Program-made: the position numbers and the translations under genes | Notes under the pieces: model-generated | Database searches by the model: none | What the model was told of the DNA's origin: nothing | Seen by the model: the letters and a program-made list of their open reading frames with translations, nothing else | Part shown: positions 53,010 to 62,852 of the stretch, piece after piece | How the letters are laid out: every line of letters begins with the position of its first letter | Numbering within the stretch: the stretch's first letter is position 1 | DNA from: Desulfuromonadales bacterium | GTDB taxonomy: Bacteria; Desulfobacterota; Desulfuromonadia; Desulfuromonadales; BM103 | Assembly (NCBI GenBank): GCA_030145195.1 | Contig: JAQYVY010000015.1 | Coordinates: 1 to 64,000, forward strand | DNA: 64,000 bases | Reading direction: 5' to 3'

Positions 53010-53402
53010 TTAACGCTTGGAGAACTGGAAACTACGGCGAGCGCCACGCTTACCGTACTTCTTACGTTCCTTGATACGGCTGTCGCGGGTAATAAAACCA
53101 GCTTTCTTCAATGTGTCACGCAAATCAGGGTCAACATCGAGCAGAGCCTTGGTGATGCCATGCTTGATAGCACCAGCTTGCCCTGAAGGACCACCACCGC
53201 AAACGTTAACAGAAATATCGAATTTACCAATATTGTCTGTCAGTTCAAGCGGTTGACGCACAACCATTTTCGAAGTCGGGCGACCGAAATATTCGTCGAT
53301 TGTCCGCTTGTTGATTACAATCTCACCAGTACCCGGTGTCATCCATACGCGGGCAATGGAAGTTTTCCTCTTACCGGTGGCGTAAATTTTCTGATCTGCC
53401 AT
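53010..53402 (-). CDS. rpsI: 30S ribosomal protein S9
   Basis: 130 aa; [40 protein letters not shown] and the basic C-terminal tail [16 protein letters not shown] that reaches the P-site. Follows rplM by 22 bp. Confidence 0.97.
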   Translation of the reverse strand: MADQKIYATGKRKTSIARVWMTPGTGEIVINKRTIDEYFGRPTSKMVVRQPLELTDNIGKFDISVNVCGGGPSGQAGAIKHGITKALLDVDPDLRDTLKKAGFITRDSRIKERKKYGKRGARRSFQFSKR

Positions 53403-53424
53403 CGTCTATTATCTCCTGAATCCC

Positions 53425-53853
53425 TTAAACCTGAAGTTCTTTGGGTTGCTGTGCCTGATGCGGATGATCGGCACCGCAATAGACTTTAAGTTTCTTGAAC
53501 ATCGAACGTCCCAGTTTGTTTTTCGGCAACATCCCCTTCACTGCTTTTTTGATCAGTTCTTCGGGTGCTTTCTCAAGCATCTTACCAGCCGGAATCGATG
53601 TCAGGCCACCGGTGTAACCGCTGTGGCGATGGTACATCTTCTGAGTCAGTTTATTCCCGGTCAAGACGACTTTTTCAGCGTTGAGCACAACGACAAAATC
53701 GCCAGTATCAACACTCGGGGAATAAATTGCTTTGTGCTTACCACGTAGGACACGGGCAATCTCAGTTGCGACCCGGCCCAAAACTTTACCTTCCAGATCA
53801 ACGACAAACCAGTTTTTCTGGATATCTGCTTCTTTAGCAATCTGCGTACTCAT
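53425..53853 (-). CDS. rplM: 50S ribosomal protein L13
   Basis: 142 aa; [53 protein letters not shown] and [18 protein letters not shown]. Standard rplM-rpsI pair; GAGAGG 8 nt before the ATG. Confidence 0.97.
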   Translation of the reverse strand: MSTQIAKEADIQKNWFVVDLEGKVLGRVATEIARVLRGKHKAIYSPSVDTGDFVVVLNAEKVVLTGNKLTQKMYHRHSGYTGGLTSIPAGKMLEKAPEELIKKAVKGMLPKNKLGRSMFKKLKVYCGADHPHQAQQPKELQV

Positions 53854-53908
53854 TAATTATCCTCTCTATATCGAATCTGTGAAATTAACGGGGCTCACAG
53901 AAACTCGG

Positions 53909-53967
53909 AAAGTAGCTAAAAAACCTTAGGGTGTCAAGCTTTTTTTAACAACATTCAAAAGACACCC
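53909..53967 (-). promoter_or_regulatory. rplM promoter overlapped by an inverted repeat
   Basis: Minus strand TTGACA (53932-53937), 17-bp spacer, TACTTT (53909-53914). GGGTGTC (53929-53935) and GACACCC (53961-53967) form an inverted repeat whose promoter-proximal arm overlaps the -35; with the T-rich loop it may be a terminator for the upstream M42 gene or an operator. Confidence 0.55.
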
Positions 53968-53974
53968 GAGCTGA

Positions 53975-55042
53975 TCAATTCGGCACGAAAGACCCGGCAG
54001 GGGTTATTTTTTTACACAAAGCAGCCAGCAGTCGGACGGCCGCCTCAATATCCGCCCAGTCAAGCACTTCGACCGGGGTATGCATATAGCGCAAAGGAAT
54101 ACTGACAAGAGCTGTGGCGACGCCACCATGGACCAGTTGCATCACGTTGGCATCGGTCCCTGTAGCGCGTGGAATGCCCATAATCTGGCAGGGGATATCT
54201 TCCTCCCTTGCCGTGGCTACCAACAGGTCGAAAAGCACCGGATTGATATTAGGACCTCGAGCAATAACCGGCCCCTTGCCAAGGCGAATTTCTCCAGAAT
54301 GCTTATGATCGGCATCGGGATAATCGCTAGCAAAGCCAACCTCGACAGCGATGCCGACATCAGGCTGAACGCCATAGGCGCTGGTCGCACCGCCTCGCAG
54401 ACCAACCTCTTCCTGAACCGTTGAGACCCCGTAGAGGTCAACAACCGACTCGCCAGCGCGGCGGACTTCACGCAAAACCTGGGCCACAATAAAAGCACCC
54501 ATTTTGTCATCCAGCGCGCGGGAGGTCACACGTGTGCCCTGTAAACGCTCGACTCCGACGGCAAAAGTCACAGGATCACCAATAGCGACCAGATGTTTGG
54601 CTTCATCCTTATCATGACAACCGATATCGATGAACTGATTCTTAAATGGCATGACCTTGTCACGATCTTGGGGTTCAATCTGGTGTATGGGCCGTTTACC
54701 GACAACTCCCACAACCGCACCTGTAGCCGTATGCACCATCACCCGTTGCCCTGGTACCAGATGGGCGTCTACGCCACCGATGGGAGCAAAAAACAAGAAG
54801 CCATGCTCATCGATATACTTGATCATAAAACCGATTTCATCGCAGTGACCGGCCAGCATCAGACGCGGAGCACCTTCCGGACCCTGGATATGCGCCACCA
54901 CATTGCCCATGACATCCGTACGGATATCATCGGCCACATCAGCTAAGGCCTGGCGAATCACCCTCTGAGCCGGCTGTTCGAACCCAGAGGGGCTGGGTGC
55001 CTCAATCAGTTCCTTGAAAAACTGGAAATCCTGTTCGTTCAT
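53975..55042 (-). CDS. M42-family metallo-aminopeptidase
   Basis: 355-aa di-zinc aminopeptidase (TET-forming family). Metal and catalytic motifs: MLAGHCDEIGFMIKYID (first His), SRALDDKMGAFIVAQVL (bridging Asp), STVQEEVGLRGG (catalytic Glu-Glu), VEVGFASDYPD and the final His in IPLRYMHTPVEVLD. SPSGFEQPAQRVI near the N-terminus is the family opening. Annotated variously as endoglucanase M or FrvX; peptide substrates are more likely. No signal peptide, so cytosolic. Confidence 0.9.
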   Translation of the reverse strand: MNEQDFQFFKELIEAPSPSGFEQPAQRVIRQALADVADDIRTDVMGNVVAHIQGPEGAPRLMLAGHCDEIGFMIKYIDEHGFLFFAPIGGVDAHLVPGQRVMVHTATGAVVGVVGKRPIHQIEPQDRDKVMPFKNQFIDIGCHDKDEAKHLVAIGDPVTFAVGVERLQGTRVTSRALDDKMGAFIVAQVLREVRRAGESVVDLYGVSTVQEEVGLRGGATSAYGVQPDVGIAVEVGFASDYPDADHKHSGEIRLGKGPVIARGPNINPVLFDLLVATAREEDIPCQIMGIPRATGTDANVMQLVHGGVATALVSIPLRYMHTPVEVLDWADIEAAVRLLAALCKKITPAGSFVPN

Positions 55043-55080
55043 AGCTCCTCAACTTTACCAGGGTTCGACACAAACACACC

Positions 55081-56412
55081 TTACGAGGCACTTTGCACCA
55101 GTTCACCCAAATGCGAATTACGAAAAGACCTGGTGATTTTCACCGACACAAGCGTCCCTGCCAGGCTCTCATCACCGGAAAAGTTAACAATGCGATTCCA
55201 GGTATTACGGCCGAACAACTGCCCTTCTCCCAACTTACTGGTACCTTCAACCAGAATTTCCTGCACCGTGCCGACATCCTGCTCCCAGACCTGCTGACAA
55301 ATGTCCTGCTGCAAAAGAAGCATGCGATCAAAACGTGCTTTCTTGGCCGCAGTCAAAGTGTCATCTGCAATATCCGCAGCGGCCGTGCCGCGGCGCGGCG
55401 AATAGATAAAGGTGTAAAGCTCAGAGTATCGGACATGTTCCAACAGCGAGAAGGTCTCAGCAAAATCAGCCTCTGTCTCACCCGGAAAACCAACAATAAT
55501 GTCGGAAGTCAAACGGATATCGGGACAGACCGCACGCAACCGATCAATCAGCCCCAGATAATGTTCTCGGGTATAACCGCGATTCATGGCTCGGAGAATC
55601 GTGTCAGCCCCACTCTGGACAGGTAGATGGAGATGTCGGCAAAGCTTCTCCAATCGGCCAAAGCAGTCAATCAACTCGGGAGAAATATCTTTCGGATGAG
55701 AGGTGGTAAAACGAATTCGATCAATGCCCTCAACGGCGTTAACCTGTTCCAGCAGTTCGACAAAACCAACCTCGGTATCATCCTTGGTTCCATAAGAATT
55801 AACGTTCTGCCCAATCAGGGTGATTTCACGCACCCCCTGCCCGGCTAACTCATGAATTTCATCAAGGATCTCATGACTGGGACGACTAATCTCGCGGCCA
55901 CGGACATAGGGAACAACACAGTAACTGCAATAATTATCACAGCCCTGCATGATTGTCACAAAGCGGGTAAAGGCCTCTTGACCGGTACGGGTCGGAAAGA
56001 GTTGCAGACGAGTCTCCCGGTCAAGGAACTCAGTTTCCTTGCACCGGACCCGATTCTCGGCGACCTGCTGCACCATCTCCGGGAGGCGATGGACGTTGTG
56101 CGTCCCAAAAACCAGGTCGAGATAAGGGAACTGTTCCAGTAGCTGCTCCCCTTCCTGCTGGGCGATGCAACCGCCCATACCGACAATCAGCTGCGGGTTA
56201 CGATCTTTAAGAGGCTTAAAACGGCCCAGGTGACCGTAGGCCTTGCGCACGGCCTTGTCGCGCACAGCGCAGGTGTTCAACAAAAGCAAATCCGCCTGCT
56301 CCGGCTGATCGACCTGTTGGTAATCAATTTCTCCGAGCAGTGCCACAATTTTTTCTGAATCGACTACATTCATTTGGCAGCCGAAGGTTTCAAGATAAAA
56401 CGATTTATTCAT
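55081..56412 (-). CDS. miaB: tRNA-2-methylthio-N6-dimethylallyladenosine synthase MiaB
   Basis: Radical-SAM methylthiotransferase acting on i6A37 of tRNA. Start MNKSFYLETFGCQMNVVDSE; a TTG five codons earlier is not needed. UPF0004 domain cysteines (FGCQMN, LLNTCAVRDKA, VGMGGCIAQQ) and the radical-SAM CDNYCSYCVVPYVRGRE are complete; C-terminal TRAM domain (EILVEGTSKLGEGQLFGRN). 443 aa. The length and GCQMN/CSYC pattern fit MiaB rather than MtaB or RimO. Confidence 0.94.
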   Translation of the reverse strand: MNKSFYLETFGCQMNVVDSEKIVALLGEIDYQQVDQPEQADLLLLNTCAVRDKAVRKAYGHLGRFKPLKDRNPQLIVGMGGCIAQQEGEQLLEQFPYLDLVFGTHNVHRLPEMVQQVAENRVRCKETEFLDRETRLQLFPTRTGQEAFTRFVTIMQGCDNYCSYCVVPYVRGREISRPSHEILDEIHELAGQGVREITLIGQNVNSYGTKDDTEVGFVELLEQVNAVEGIDRIRFTTSHPKDISPELIDCFGRLEKLCRHLHLPVQSGADTILRAMNRGYTREHYLGLIDRLRAVCPDIRLTSDIIVGFPGETEADFAETFSLLEHVRYSELYTFIYSPRRGTAAADIADDTLTAAKKARFDRMLLLQQDICQQVWEQDVGTVQEILVEGTSKLGEGQLFGRNTWNRIVNFSGDESLAGTLVSVKITRSFRNSHLGELVQSAS

Positions 56413-56489
56413 AGCGTGTTCTGTCAATTGGGTTTAAAAGGTATGCAAACGGGGTAAGAGACTAATCAAAACCGGCGGCAAAGGCAATG

Positions 56490-57020
56490 CTATTCCGCCG
56501 TTTCTGAGGAAACAGGTTGTGCTTTATCGCCCATGGCGACTTCCAGTAGGGCAACCACTTTTTGCGGATATTCGACACAAAGCAACGACAAGGTCCGAGC
56601 CTCTCCGGCACTATAAACCCGGAATGTGCCCAATTTTTCACCATGGGGCTGCAGGCGAAAGTAAGTAATATCGTCCAGATCCATAGCCATGACGCGCAGT
56701 TTGAATAAACCACGCTGAATCAGTAAACGTCGGTCAGTCACGGCATAATAGACCCGGTTCCATTCAAACCGCGACAAAACAATATGACCGAATGTCAGAT
56801 AAAGAGCGATCAGAAGAAAAGGTAAGGGTAGCCAGGCCATCCAGATCGACTGATATTCTGCCGCCATCTCGATTCCACTTTTCTGCCAGAATGCGGTAAC
56901 CAACAAAAGTACCAGACCAAAAAGAGAATGCAGCCAGTTTCTGAAAACATAACAGCGCGGTGCCGGGCGGCCCTCCCAGCAAAGCGTCTCATCGACGTCG
57001 AAGATCTGTGTCCACCTCAT
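56490..57020 (-). CDS. PH-domain (DUF304-like) membrane protein
   Basis: 176 aa. FDVDETLCWEGRPAPRCYVF, two TM segments (LFGLVLLLVTAFW and LPLPFLLIALYLTFGHIVL), then YYAVTDRRLLIQRGLFKLRV, the core of bacterial PH domains of the YdbS/DUF304 class. Function unknown. The ATG overlaps the stop of the upstream M48-like gene as ATGA, so the two are coupled. Confidence 0.8.
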   Translation of the reverse strand: MRWTQIFDVDETLCWEGRPAPRCYVFRNWLHSLFGLVLLLVTAFWQKSGIEMAAEYQSIWMAWLPLPFLLIALYLTFGHIVLSRFEWNRVYYAVTDRRLLIQRGLFKLRVMAMDLDDITYFRLQPHGEKLGTFRVYSAGEARTLSLLCVEYPQKVVALLEVAMGDKAQPVSSETAE

Positions 57021-58276
57021 TTATCACCCTCCATTTCCTCTAAACGTGAGGCGGCAGCACGGCCGAGTTTGCTGCGTCGATCCGCTTCAAACACTCGACG
57101 GTAAAGAGTTATGGCTTTATTGTTGTCACCCAGGCCTTCCCTGGTTTCGGCAAGCAGATAGAGATTCTCCGGCACTGGCAGCAACTCAACGCTCTTTGTG
57201 AGCTCGGAATCGGCTTCGATGAAACGATTAAGCTGCAGGTAAAGATAACCAAGGCCCATCCTGGTGCGATAGTAGTCAGGTTGTAATCCAACCGCCTTCT
57301 GAAGATGCAAGCGCGCCGACTGTAACTGCCCGGCGCGCAGATAGGCCATGCCGAGGGCACCAAGAATACGCGGTTCATCAGCAGCCACAGTTGCGGCCTG
57401 TAGGTAAGTTGCAATCGCTTGCAACTCCTTTCCTTCAGCTTCAAGCGTCTGGGCCTGCACCAGCAGCCCATATCCTGTCTGTAAAGACTTCAACCGACCA
57501 AAAGAGGCAGGAAGGCTTTGTCCTGTGGAATCGCCCACAGGTGCCACCGACCCAAGTCCGAGGGCGTCAAGGCGCCCTACCGAACAAGGATGATTCTCCG
57601 CCAGACCCATTTTCAGGGTATGATTATCGAGGCAATGACTCAACATAACGGCCAGGCCGTCTTTAGCCAACCCCGCTTTCGCCAACAACTCCAGAGCGAT
57701 TCGATCAGCAGTCAACTCCTCATCAAGTTCATATTCTCGCTTCTCAAGCATCTTCGCCAGCAAGACATCCAAAGCCTCGGGGTTTTCCTGTCGACCCTTA
57801 GGCGATGACGTCAGGAACTCATGTGATGCAGCCGCCAGGCTACGTGTCGCCCGGCCAGCAAAAGGATCTTCATCTACATGTCCGATGGCATGCGCCAAGA
57901 GTGCAATCAATTCATCGCGGCTTTGCAATTCACTCAGCAACCCGCGAGTGACAACGATCTGTCCTGCGGGCAGAACAAACAAACCAGGCTCGCTTCGATC
58001 GGCGACAGCAAATTGGTAGGGTAAATCAGCACGAGCAGAGACTTGCCCGAGCTTGCGACCCCAGCGATTCAGATAAGCTTCAAGTTCCTCATCGAGATAC
58101 GGCCCACCGAGAAGTTGGGTCGTGCGCAACCGCACCGCTTGCCCCAAGGCGATTTCCTGGTCGAGAGTCAACTGCGGCGAAGCCGTCGGCAACTTCTGAA
58201 CCAGCGTGGCACAACCTGAAAACCACAGCAGCAGCGGAACCATAAAGAGGTAAAGTATCGTTTTTTTCAAGGTCAT
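57017..58276 (-). CDS. M48-like lipoprotein with TPR domain; catalytic Glu replaced
   Basis: 419 aa. Start MTLKKTILYLFMVPLLLWFSGC; lipobox FSGC, Cys22. Residues ~25-235 have the BepA/YfgC M48 layout (TLDQEIALGQAVRLRTTQLL, FVLPAGQIVVTRGLLSELQS, EELTADRIALELLAKAGL), followed by TPR units (GALGMAYLRAGQLQSARLHL, RMGLGYLYLQLNRFIEADSE). Where active enzymes have HExxH this one reads LLAHAIGHVDED: H129-A-I-G-H133, codon GCC, so the general-base Glu is Ala. The zinc ligands (two His and the Glu of EELTAD) remain. I infer a non-proteolytic chaperone-like relative of BepA. Confidence 0.85.
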   Translation of the reverse strand: MTLKKTILYLFMVPLLLWFSGCATLVQKLPTASPQLTLDQEIALGQAVRLRTTQLLGGPYLDEELEAYLNRWGRKLGQVSARADLPYQFAVADRSEPGLFVLPAGQIVVTRGLLSELQSRDELIALLAHAIGHVDEDPFAGRATRSLAAASHEFLTSSPKGRQENPEALDVLLAKMLEKREYELDEELTADRIALELLAKAGLAKDGLAVMLSHCLDNHTLKMGLAENHPCSVGRLDALGLGSVAPVGDSTGQSLPASFGRLKSLQTGYGLLVQAQTLEAEGKELQAIATYLQAATVAADEPRILGALGMAYLRAGQLQSARLHLQKAVGLQPDYYRTRMGLGYLYLQLNRFIEADSELTKSVELLPVPENLYLLAETREGLGDNNKAITLYRRVFEADRRSKLGRAAASRLEEMEGDK

Positions 58277-58300
58277 TACCTTAAGGTTTCTTGGTTTCAC

Positions 58301-58802
58301 AACCCAAACAAAGATTAGCCACTAAGTCACCATGACACGGCGGAACCACTTGCATTTTTCGACAAACATTAAAAACACCAGAGCTAAAGAATCAATCTAT
58401 ACCCTATATAAAGAGCTTCTTGGTGCCTTCGTGTCTCGCCTGAAGGCGCCTACTTTTGGTAGTGACAAGCACAACCTTTTGGGTGGCTAAAAGGACAATT
58501 TATATCTACTGCTCGCAGAGGACTCATCCGATTGCATTTCTCAGGGAATGCATGTTAGGTCATTCATGGCAATCAAACAAGTCCAAGGCTTGTTTTAACA
58601 AGGTTTCAACCCATAGGTTAGAATCAAAAGGGTAAAAATGAAAAACATCCTTGCATTTCCTCAGCAACTGACTATTATGTGCACCCCGCTAAAATCATAC
58701 AAAGCCAGAATCAGTGAGCACTGACCGGGCGGCAGCACAAAACTTTCACATTCTTCTCCCGCCCCGAACTCACGGTTCCAGGTTATACGGAAGGTTTCCA
58801 AA
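58301..58802. other. Gap with dispersed repeats and the typA leader
   Basis: 58315-58495 holds TTAGCCACTAAGTCACCATG at left and TTGGTGCCTTCGTGTCTCGC, CTGAAGGCGCCTACTTTTGG, GGGTGGCTAA at right: an inverted-end unit of the TTAGCCAC family. From 58500 to 58802 I see no gene or known RNA motif; it must contain the typA promoter, but no good -35/-10 pair stands out. Confidence 0.55.
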
Positions 58803-60614
58803 ATGACAAGCAACTTACGCAACATCGCCATTATCGCCCACGTTGATCATGGTAAAACCACCCTCGTTGATGCCATGCTTAAGCATTCCGGGGTTTTTCG
58901 CAACAACCAGGTCATCACCGAGCGGGTTATGGATAGCAATGACCTGGAAAAAGAACGCGGTATCACGATCCTCTCTAAGAATCTCTCGGTCATTCACAAC
59001 GGAATCAAAATCAATATTGTCGACACACCAGGGCATGCCGATTTCGGCGGCGAAGTGGAGCGCGTTCTGGAGATGGTTGATTCGGTGCTGTTGCTGGTTG
59101 ATGCCTTTGATGGCCCAATGCCGCAAACCCGTTTTGTTCTGAAAAAATCTCTCGACCTGGGCCTCCGTCCAATCGTCGTTATCAACAAAATTGACCGTCC
59201 CGGAGCACGCCCGGAAAAAGTCGTCGATATGGTCTTCGACCTCTTTTGCGAACTGCAGGCTGACGAAGATCAACTCGACTTCCCGATTGTCTACAGCAGC
59301 GCCAAGTTGGGTTTTGCCAAACGCGAACTGGAAGACGAGTCGAACGACCTTGAGCCTTTGTTTGAGATGATCAAGGAATGTGTCGCACCGCCAACGGGTG
59401 ACGCAGACGCACCGTTCCAGATGCTGATCACTTCGATCGCTTACAATGATTATCTGGGGCGCATTGCCACCGGGAAAATCGTTAACGGCAAGGTCAGTAC
59501 CGGCGAAACGATCTGTCTGATCAAGAAAAACGGCGAAATCTTTAAGGGACGCATCAGCAAACTGCTCGGCTACGAAGGCCTCAACCAAATTGAGATGCAG
59601 AAAGCAACGGCCGGTGACATCGTCTCCATCGCCGGTTTTGAGAATATTGGCATCAGCGAAACCCTGGCCTGTGCTGAACATCCGAAATCGCTCCCTTACG
59701 TTTCGATTGATGAACCGACCCTGGCCATGAACTTTATCGTCAACTCATCGCCATTTGCTGGCCTTGAAGGAAAATTTGTCACCTCACGTAATCTTCGCGA
59801 GCGTCTGACCAAAGAGTTACGTACCAATGTCTCCTTACGCGTCGAAGACACCGCCGACACCGACACCTTCAGAGTCTCCGGACGCGGTGAGCTGCACCTG
59901 TCGATCCTGATTGAGAATATGCGCCGTGAAGGCTTTGAGCTGGCCGTGTCCAAACCGGAAGTTATTTTCCGTGAAATTGACGGCGAAAAGTGCGAGCCAA
60001 TGGAGTACCTGATGATCGACGTGCCAGAGGAACATCAGGGCACGGTAATTGAGAAGCTTGGGCCACGCAAAGCAGAGATGGTCGCCATGAACGCCATGGA
60101 AGGAACCAATCGGCTTGAGTTTGTGATCCCGGCTCGCGGTCTGATCGGCTTTCGCAGCGAATTTATGACCGACACCCGGGGCACTGGCGTGATGAATCAT
60201 ACCTTTCATGGCTATGCCCCCTGGAAGGGTCCGATCCAAGGTCGGAAAAATGGTGTCCTGATTGCCATAGAAGCGGGTGAAACTGTGGCTTACTCTCTGT
60301 TCAACCTGCAGGATCGCGGCAGTCTTTTTGTCGCTCCCGGCACGAAAGTTTACGCGGGGATGATTATCGGCCAGCACGCCAAGAATAACGACCTGGTGGT
60401 TAACTCCTGTCGAGGCAAGAAGCTGACCAATGTCCGCGCATCAGGCACTGATGAAGCGATCCGCATCATCCCGCCAAGAATCCTGACCTTAGAACAAGCT
60501 CTCGAATTTATTGACAATGACGAATTGGTTGAAGTCACCCCACAATCAATCCGTCTGCGTAAACGGCTCCTCGATGAAAACGACCGAAAGAAGTCATCAA
60601 AGCGCGACAATTAA
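58803..60614 (+). CDS. typA: Translational GTPase TypA/BipA
   Basis: 603-aa ribosome-associated GTPase involved in stress and ribosome assembly. G1 [19 protein letters not shown]2 [10 protein letters not shown]3 [18 protein letters not shown]4 [13 protein letters not shown]5 SSAKLGF; C-terminal [20 protein letters not shown] and [26 protein letters not shown] lies 10 nt before the ATG. A clean terminator follows. Confidence 0.97.
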   Translation: MTSNLRNIAIIAHVDHGKTTLVDAMLKHSGVFRNNQVITERVMDSNDLEKERGITILSKNLSVIHNGIKINIVDTPGHADFGGEVERVLEMVDSVLLLVDAFDGPMPQTRFVLKKSLDLGLRPIVVINKIDRPGARPEKVVDMVFDLFCELQADEDQLDFPIVYSSAKLGFAKRELEDESNDLEPLFEMIKECVAPPTGDADAPFQMLITSIAYNDYLGRIATGKIVNGKVSTGETICLIKKNGEIFKGRISKLLGYEGLNQIEMQKATAGDIVSIAGFENIGISETLACAEHPKSLPYVSIDEPTLAMNFIVNSSPFAGLEGKFVTSRNLRERLTKELRTNVSLRVEDTADTDTFRVSGRGELHLSILIENMRREGFELAVSKPEVIFREIDGEKCEPMEYLMIDVPEEHQGTVIEKLGPRKAEMVAMNAMEGTNRLEFVIPARGLIGFRSEFMTDTRGTGVMNHTFHGYAPWKGPIQGRKNGVLIAIEAGETVAYSLFNLQDRGSLFVAPGTKVYAGMIIGQHAKNNDLVVNSCRGKKLTNVRASGTDEAIRIIPPRILTLEQALEFIDNDELVEVTPQSIRLRKRLLDENDRKKSSKRDN

Positions 60615-60637
60615 TTTCCATCAACAGCAATCACTTC

Positions 60638-60670
60638 AAAAACCGGCATTCGACCAGAATGCCGGTTTTT
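60638..60670 (+). terminator. Terminator after typA
   Basis: Stem AAAAACCGGCATTC / GAATGCCGGTTTTT with a 5-nt loop, followed by T. Confidence 0.9.
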
Positions 60671-60726
60671 TAATTTCCACCTCACCCCTCACTATTCCCC
60701 GTGAAAACCTCCGCCAAGTCGTGGTA

Positions 60727-60755
60727 TTGGTGTTATCCCTAAAAGAAGTTATAAT
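60727..60755 (+). promoter_or_regulatory. Promoter of the OYE-type reductase
   Basis: TTGGTG (60727-60732), 17-bp spacer, TATAAT (60750-60755); the ATG is about 54 nt after the predicted start. Confidence 0.6.
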
Positions 60756-60815
60756 CACGACCAGAATAGTTGATATCGGCTTTTGCCAAACGCCACAGGC
60801 TCCGAGGAGACCCCC

Positions 60816-61943
60816 ATGGAAAAATCGTTATTCGACACGTTTCAGATCGGCAATACGACCCTGAATAACCGTTTTGTACGTAGCGCAACATGGGAAGGAA
60901 TGTGCGGCCAGAGCGGCGCGGTGACGCCTAAGCTCACGGAATATTGTAAAGCTCTTGCCCGCGGCGGGGTCGGCCTGATCATCTCTGGATACAGCTATGT
61001 ACGTGAAGACGGCAGACAATACCCTGGCACAATGGGTATTTACAATGATGACCTCCTGCCAGGACTCAAGCAGTTAACCGAAGCCGTTCATCAGGAAGGT
61101 GGTGTTATCTTCTGTCAATTGGTTCACGTCGGCGGGCAGGCCAGCAGTAAAGTCATTGGAGAAACCCCTTTGGCGCCTTCCGCGATCGAATCTTTTGGCA
61201 ACAAGGAACTCCCCCGGGAGATGACGACAAAGGATATCTCCGCAATAGTGGCTTGCTTTGGAGAGGCTGCACGCCGCGCTAAAAAAGCAGGCTTCGACGG
61301 CGTACAATTGCACGGCGCTCACGGCTATTTGATCAACCAGTTCCTTTCACCTCTCTGCAATCAGCGTGAAGATGATTACGGTGGAGATGCGTCCAGACGC
61401 ATGCGCTTTCTCGAAGAAGTCTACACCACGGTTCGCTCTGCAGTCGGCAGTGACTATCCGGTTTCGATCAAATTGACCGCGTCAGACAATATACAAGGAG
61501 GCTTTAATCTGAACGAGGCCGTCGCCGTAGCTCAACGGCTAGAAGTTCTCGGCATTGATGCGATTGAGGTCAGTTCCGGCACCCCAACTTCCGGTGAGAT
61601 GAATCCAGTCCGGCAGAAAATCGACAGCCCGGATCAGGAAGCCTATAACGCCGAATTTGCCAGCGCCATTAAGCACGCCGTAGAGATCCCAGTGATACTG
61701 GTCGGTGGGCTTCGTTCATGTGGGGTCATGCAAGAGTTACTTTGGAGAGGAGATGCCGATCTATTTGCCCTCAGTCGGCCACTGATCCGCGAGCCAAAGC
61801 TGCCTAACCTCTGGCAAGAGGACGACAACCACATTTCAACCTGTATCTCCTGTAATGGTTGTTTCCGCCCAGGGCTCAAAGAAGGTGGCATCTACTGCGT
61901 TATCGACAAAATCGAAGAAAAAAATCAAAACCCGCAGATTTAG
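60816..61943 (+). CDS. NADH:flavin oxidoreductase (Old Yellow Enzyme family)
   Basis: 375-aa FMN TIM-barrel reductase of unsaturated carbonyl compounds. Start MEKSLFDTFQIGNTTLNNRF with GAGGAG 8 nt upstream; the longer frame from 60783 lacks a ribosome site. Motifs: NRFVRSATWEG, CQLVHVGGQAS, DGVQLHGAHGYLINQFLSP (substrate His-x-x-His), NQREDDYGGDASRRMRFLEE, LVGGLRS. The C-terminus keeps a Cys group (CISCNGCFRPGLKEGGIYC, C-x2-C-x2-C-x11-C) but lacks the FAD/NAD domain of dienoyl-CoA reductases. Physiological substrate unknown. Confidence 0.9.
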   Translation: MEKSLFDTFQIGNTTLNNRFVRSATWEGMCGQSGAVTPKLTEYCKALARGGVGLIISGYSYVREDGRQYPGTMGIYNDDLLPGLKQLTEAVHQEGGVIFCQLVHVGGQASSKVIGETPLAPSAIESFGNKELPREMTTKDISAIVACFGEAARRAKKAGFDGVQLHGAHGYLINQFLSPLCNQREDDYGGDASRRMRFLEEVYTTVRSAVGSDYPVSIKLTASDNIQGGFNLNEAVAVAQRLEVLGIDAIEVSSGTPTSGEMNPVRQKIDSPDQEAYNAEFASAIKHAVEIPVILVGGLRSCGVMQELLWRGDADLFALSRPLIREPKLPNLWQEDDNHISTCISCNGCFRPGLKEGGIYCVIDKIEEKNQNPQI

Positions 61944-61965
61944 GGGCCAGGCCATCCCAAAAAGC

Positions 61966-62100
61966 TTAGCCACTAAGACGCCAAGACACGGAGAAATCTT
62001 TGGTCCATTCCTAAATAATTCAGAAAACCTAAGGTTGCGATTTTTTTATCCCTTAATCACTCTTTTGGTCACCTTCGTGTCTTCGTGGCTAACACAACCT
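61966..62100. repeat. TTAGCCAC-family repeat with inverted ends
   Basis: CTTAGCCACTAAGACGCCAAGACACGGAG (61967-61995) at left and CACCTTCGTGTCTTCGTGGCTAA (62071-62093) at right are inverted copies around ~75 bp. Confidence 0.75.
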
Positions 62101-62230
62101 TTGTTTGGATTATAGGTCCGAAAAATAATGCAAGAACTGCATCAGATAACTTGAAAAAATCGCAACATAGAACTATGATTGCCGAATTCTTCTAGTCACC
62201 CTTTTATCATTGCAAATATTCGGAGGCAGC

Positions 62231-62788
62231 GTGGACCGAGAGTTGAATGCTCACGAAAAACAAGCCCTCTTGGCTATTGCTCGCCAAGCCATTATTCAAG
62301 GCGTGCAAACCGGCCAGGAATATGTAGAACCCCGCGAAGAGAAAGTCCTCAATCAGCGAAACGGTTGTTTTGTCACCATCAAACAGAACAACCAATTGCG
62401 CGGTTGTATCGGCAACTTCCAATCGGAATTGCCTCTCTTCAAGGAAGTCGCCCAGATGGCGCAGGCCTCAGCCGCTAAAGACCCCCGGTTCTATCCACTG
62501 AAAGAAGAAGACCTCGACAACTTCACTCTGGAGATCTCGGTTTTGTCCCCACTTCATAAAATTGAGGGCATCGAAGAAATCGAAGTTGGCCGACACGGGA
62601 TCTACATCGAGAAAAGTTTTTATCGCGGCGTGCTCCTGCCGCAAGTTGCCACCGAACACGGCTGGGACCGCCATACATTCCTTAAACAGACTTGTATTAA
62701 GGCCGGGCTGCCAACCAACGCCTGGGAAGCTGAGGACGCTGAGATCTACGTTTTCAGCGCGCAGGTTTTCGGAGAAGACAAGCCATAA
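62231..62788 (+). CDS. AMMECR1-domain protein (AmmeMemoRadiSam protein A type)
   Basis: 185 aa. GTG start with GGAGG 4 nt upstream; the TTG at 62210 lies before that ribosome site. The family signature QLRGCIGNFQSELPLFKEV is present, with ASAAKDPRFYPLKEEDLDNF and LEISVLSPLHKIEGIEEIEV. In many bacteria this domain occurs with a MEMO-like protein and a radical-SAM protein; neither is adjacent here. Biochemical role not established. A terminator follows immediately. Confidence 0.88.
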   Translation: MDRELNAHEKQALLAIARQAIIQGVQTGQEYVEPREEKVLNQRNGCFVTIKQNNQLRGCIGNFQSELPLFKEVAQMAQASAAKDPRFYPLKEEDLDNFTLEISVLSPLHKIEGIEEIEVGRHGIYIEKSFYRGVLLPQVATEHGWDRHTFLKQTCIKAGLPTNAWEAEDAEIYVFSAQVFGEDKP

Positions 62789-62792
62789 ACCA

Positions 62793-62826
62793 AAACAGGC
62801 CGATCTCTGTTGAGATCGGCCTGTTT
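62793..62826. terminator. Bidirectional terminator after the AMMECR1 gene
   Basis: 15-bp stem AAACAGGCCGATCTC / GAGATCGGCCTGTTT, 4-nt loop; it lies between convergent genes and can serve both. Confidence 0.85.
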
Positions 62827-62852
62827 CGTAAATTCAGCCTTCTGGACAAACC

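Noticed and set aside
58815-59681. 288-aa frame antisense to typA
   Set aside because: Shadow of a highly conserved gene; no initiation signals.
61857-61925. C-terminal Cys group of the OYE protein as a 4Fe-4S site like 2,4-dienoyl-CoA reductase
   Set aside because: Spacing is C-x2-C-x2-C-x11-C rather than C-x2-C-x3-C-x11-C and the FAD/NAD domain is absent; kept only as an observation.
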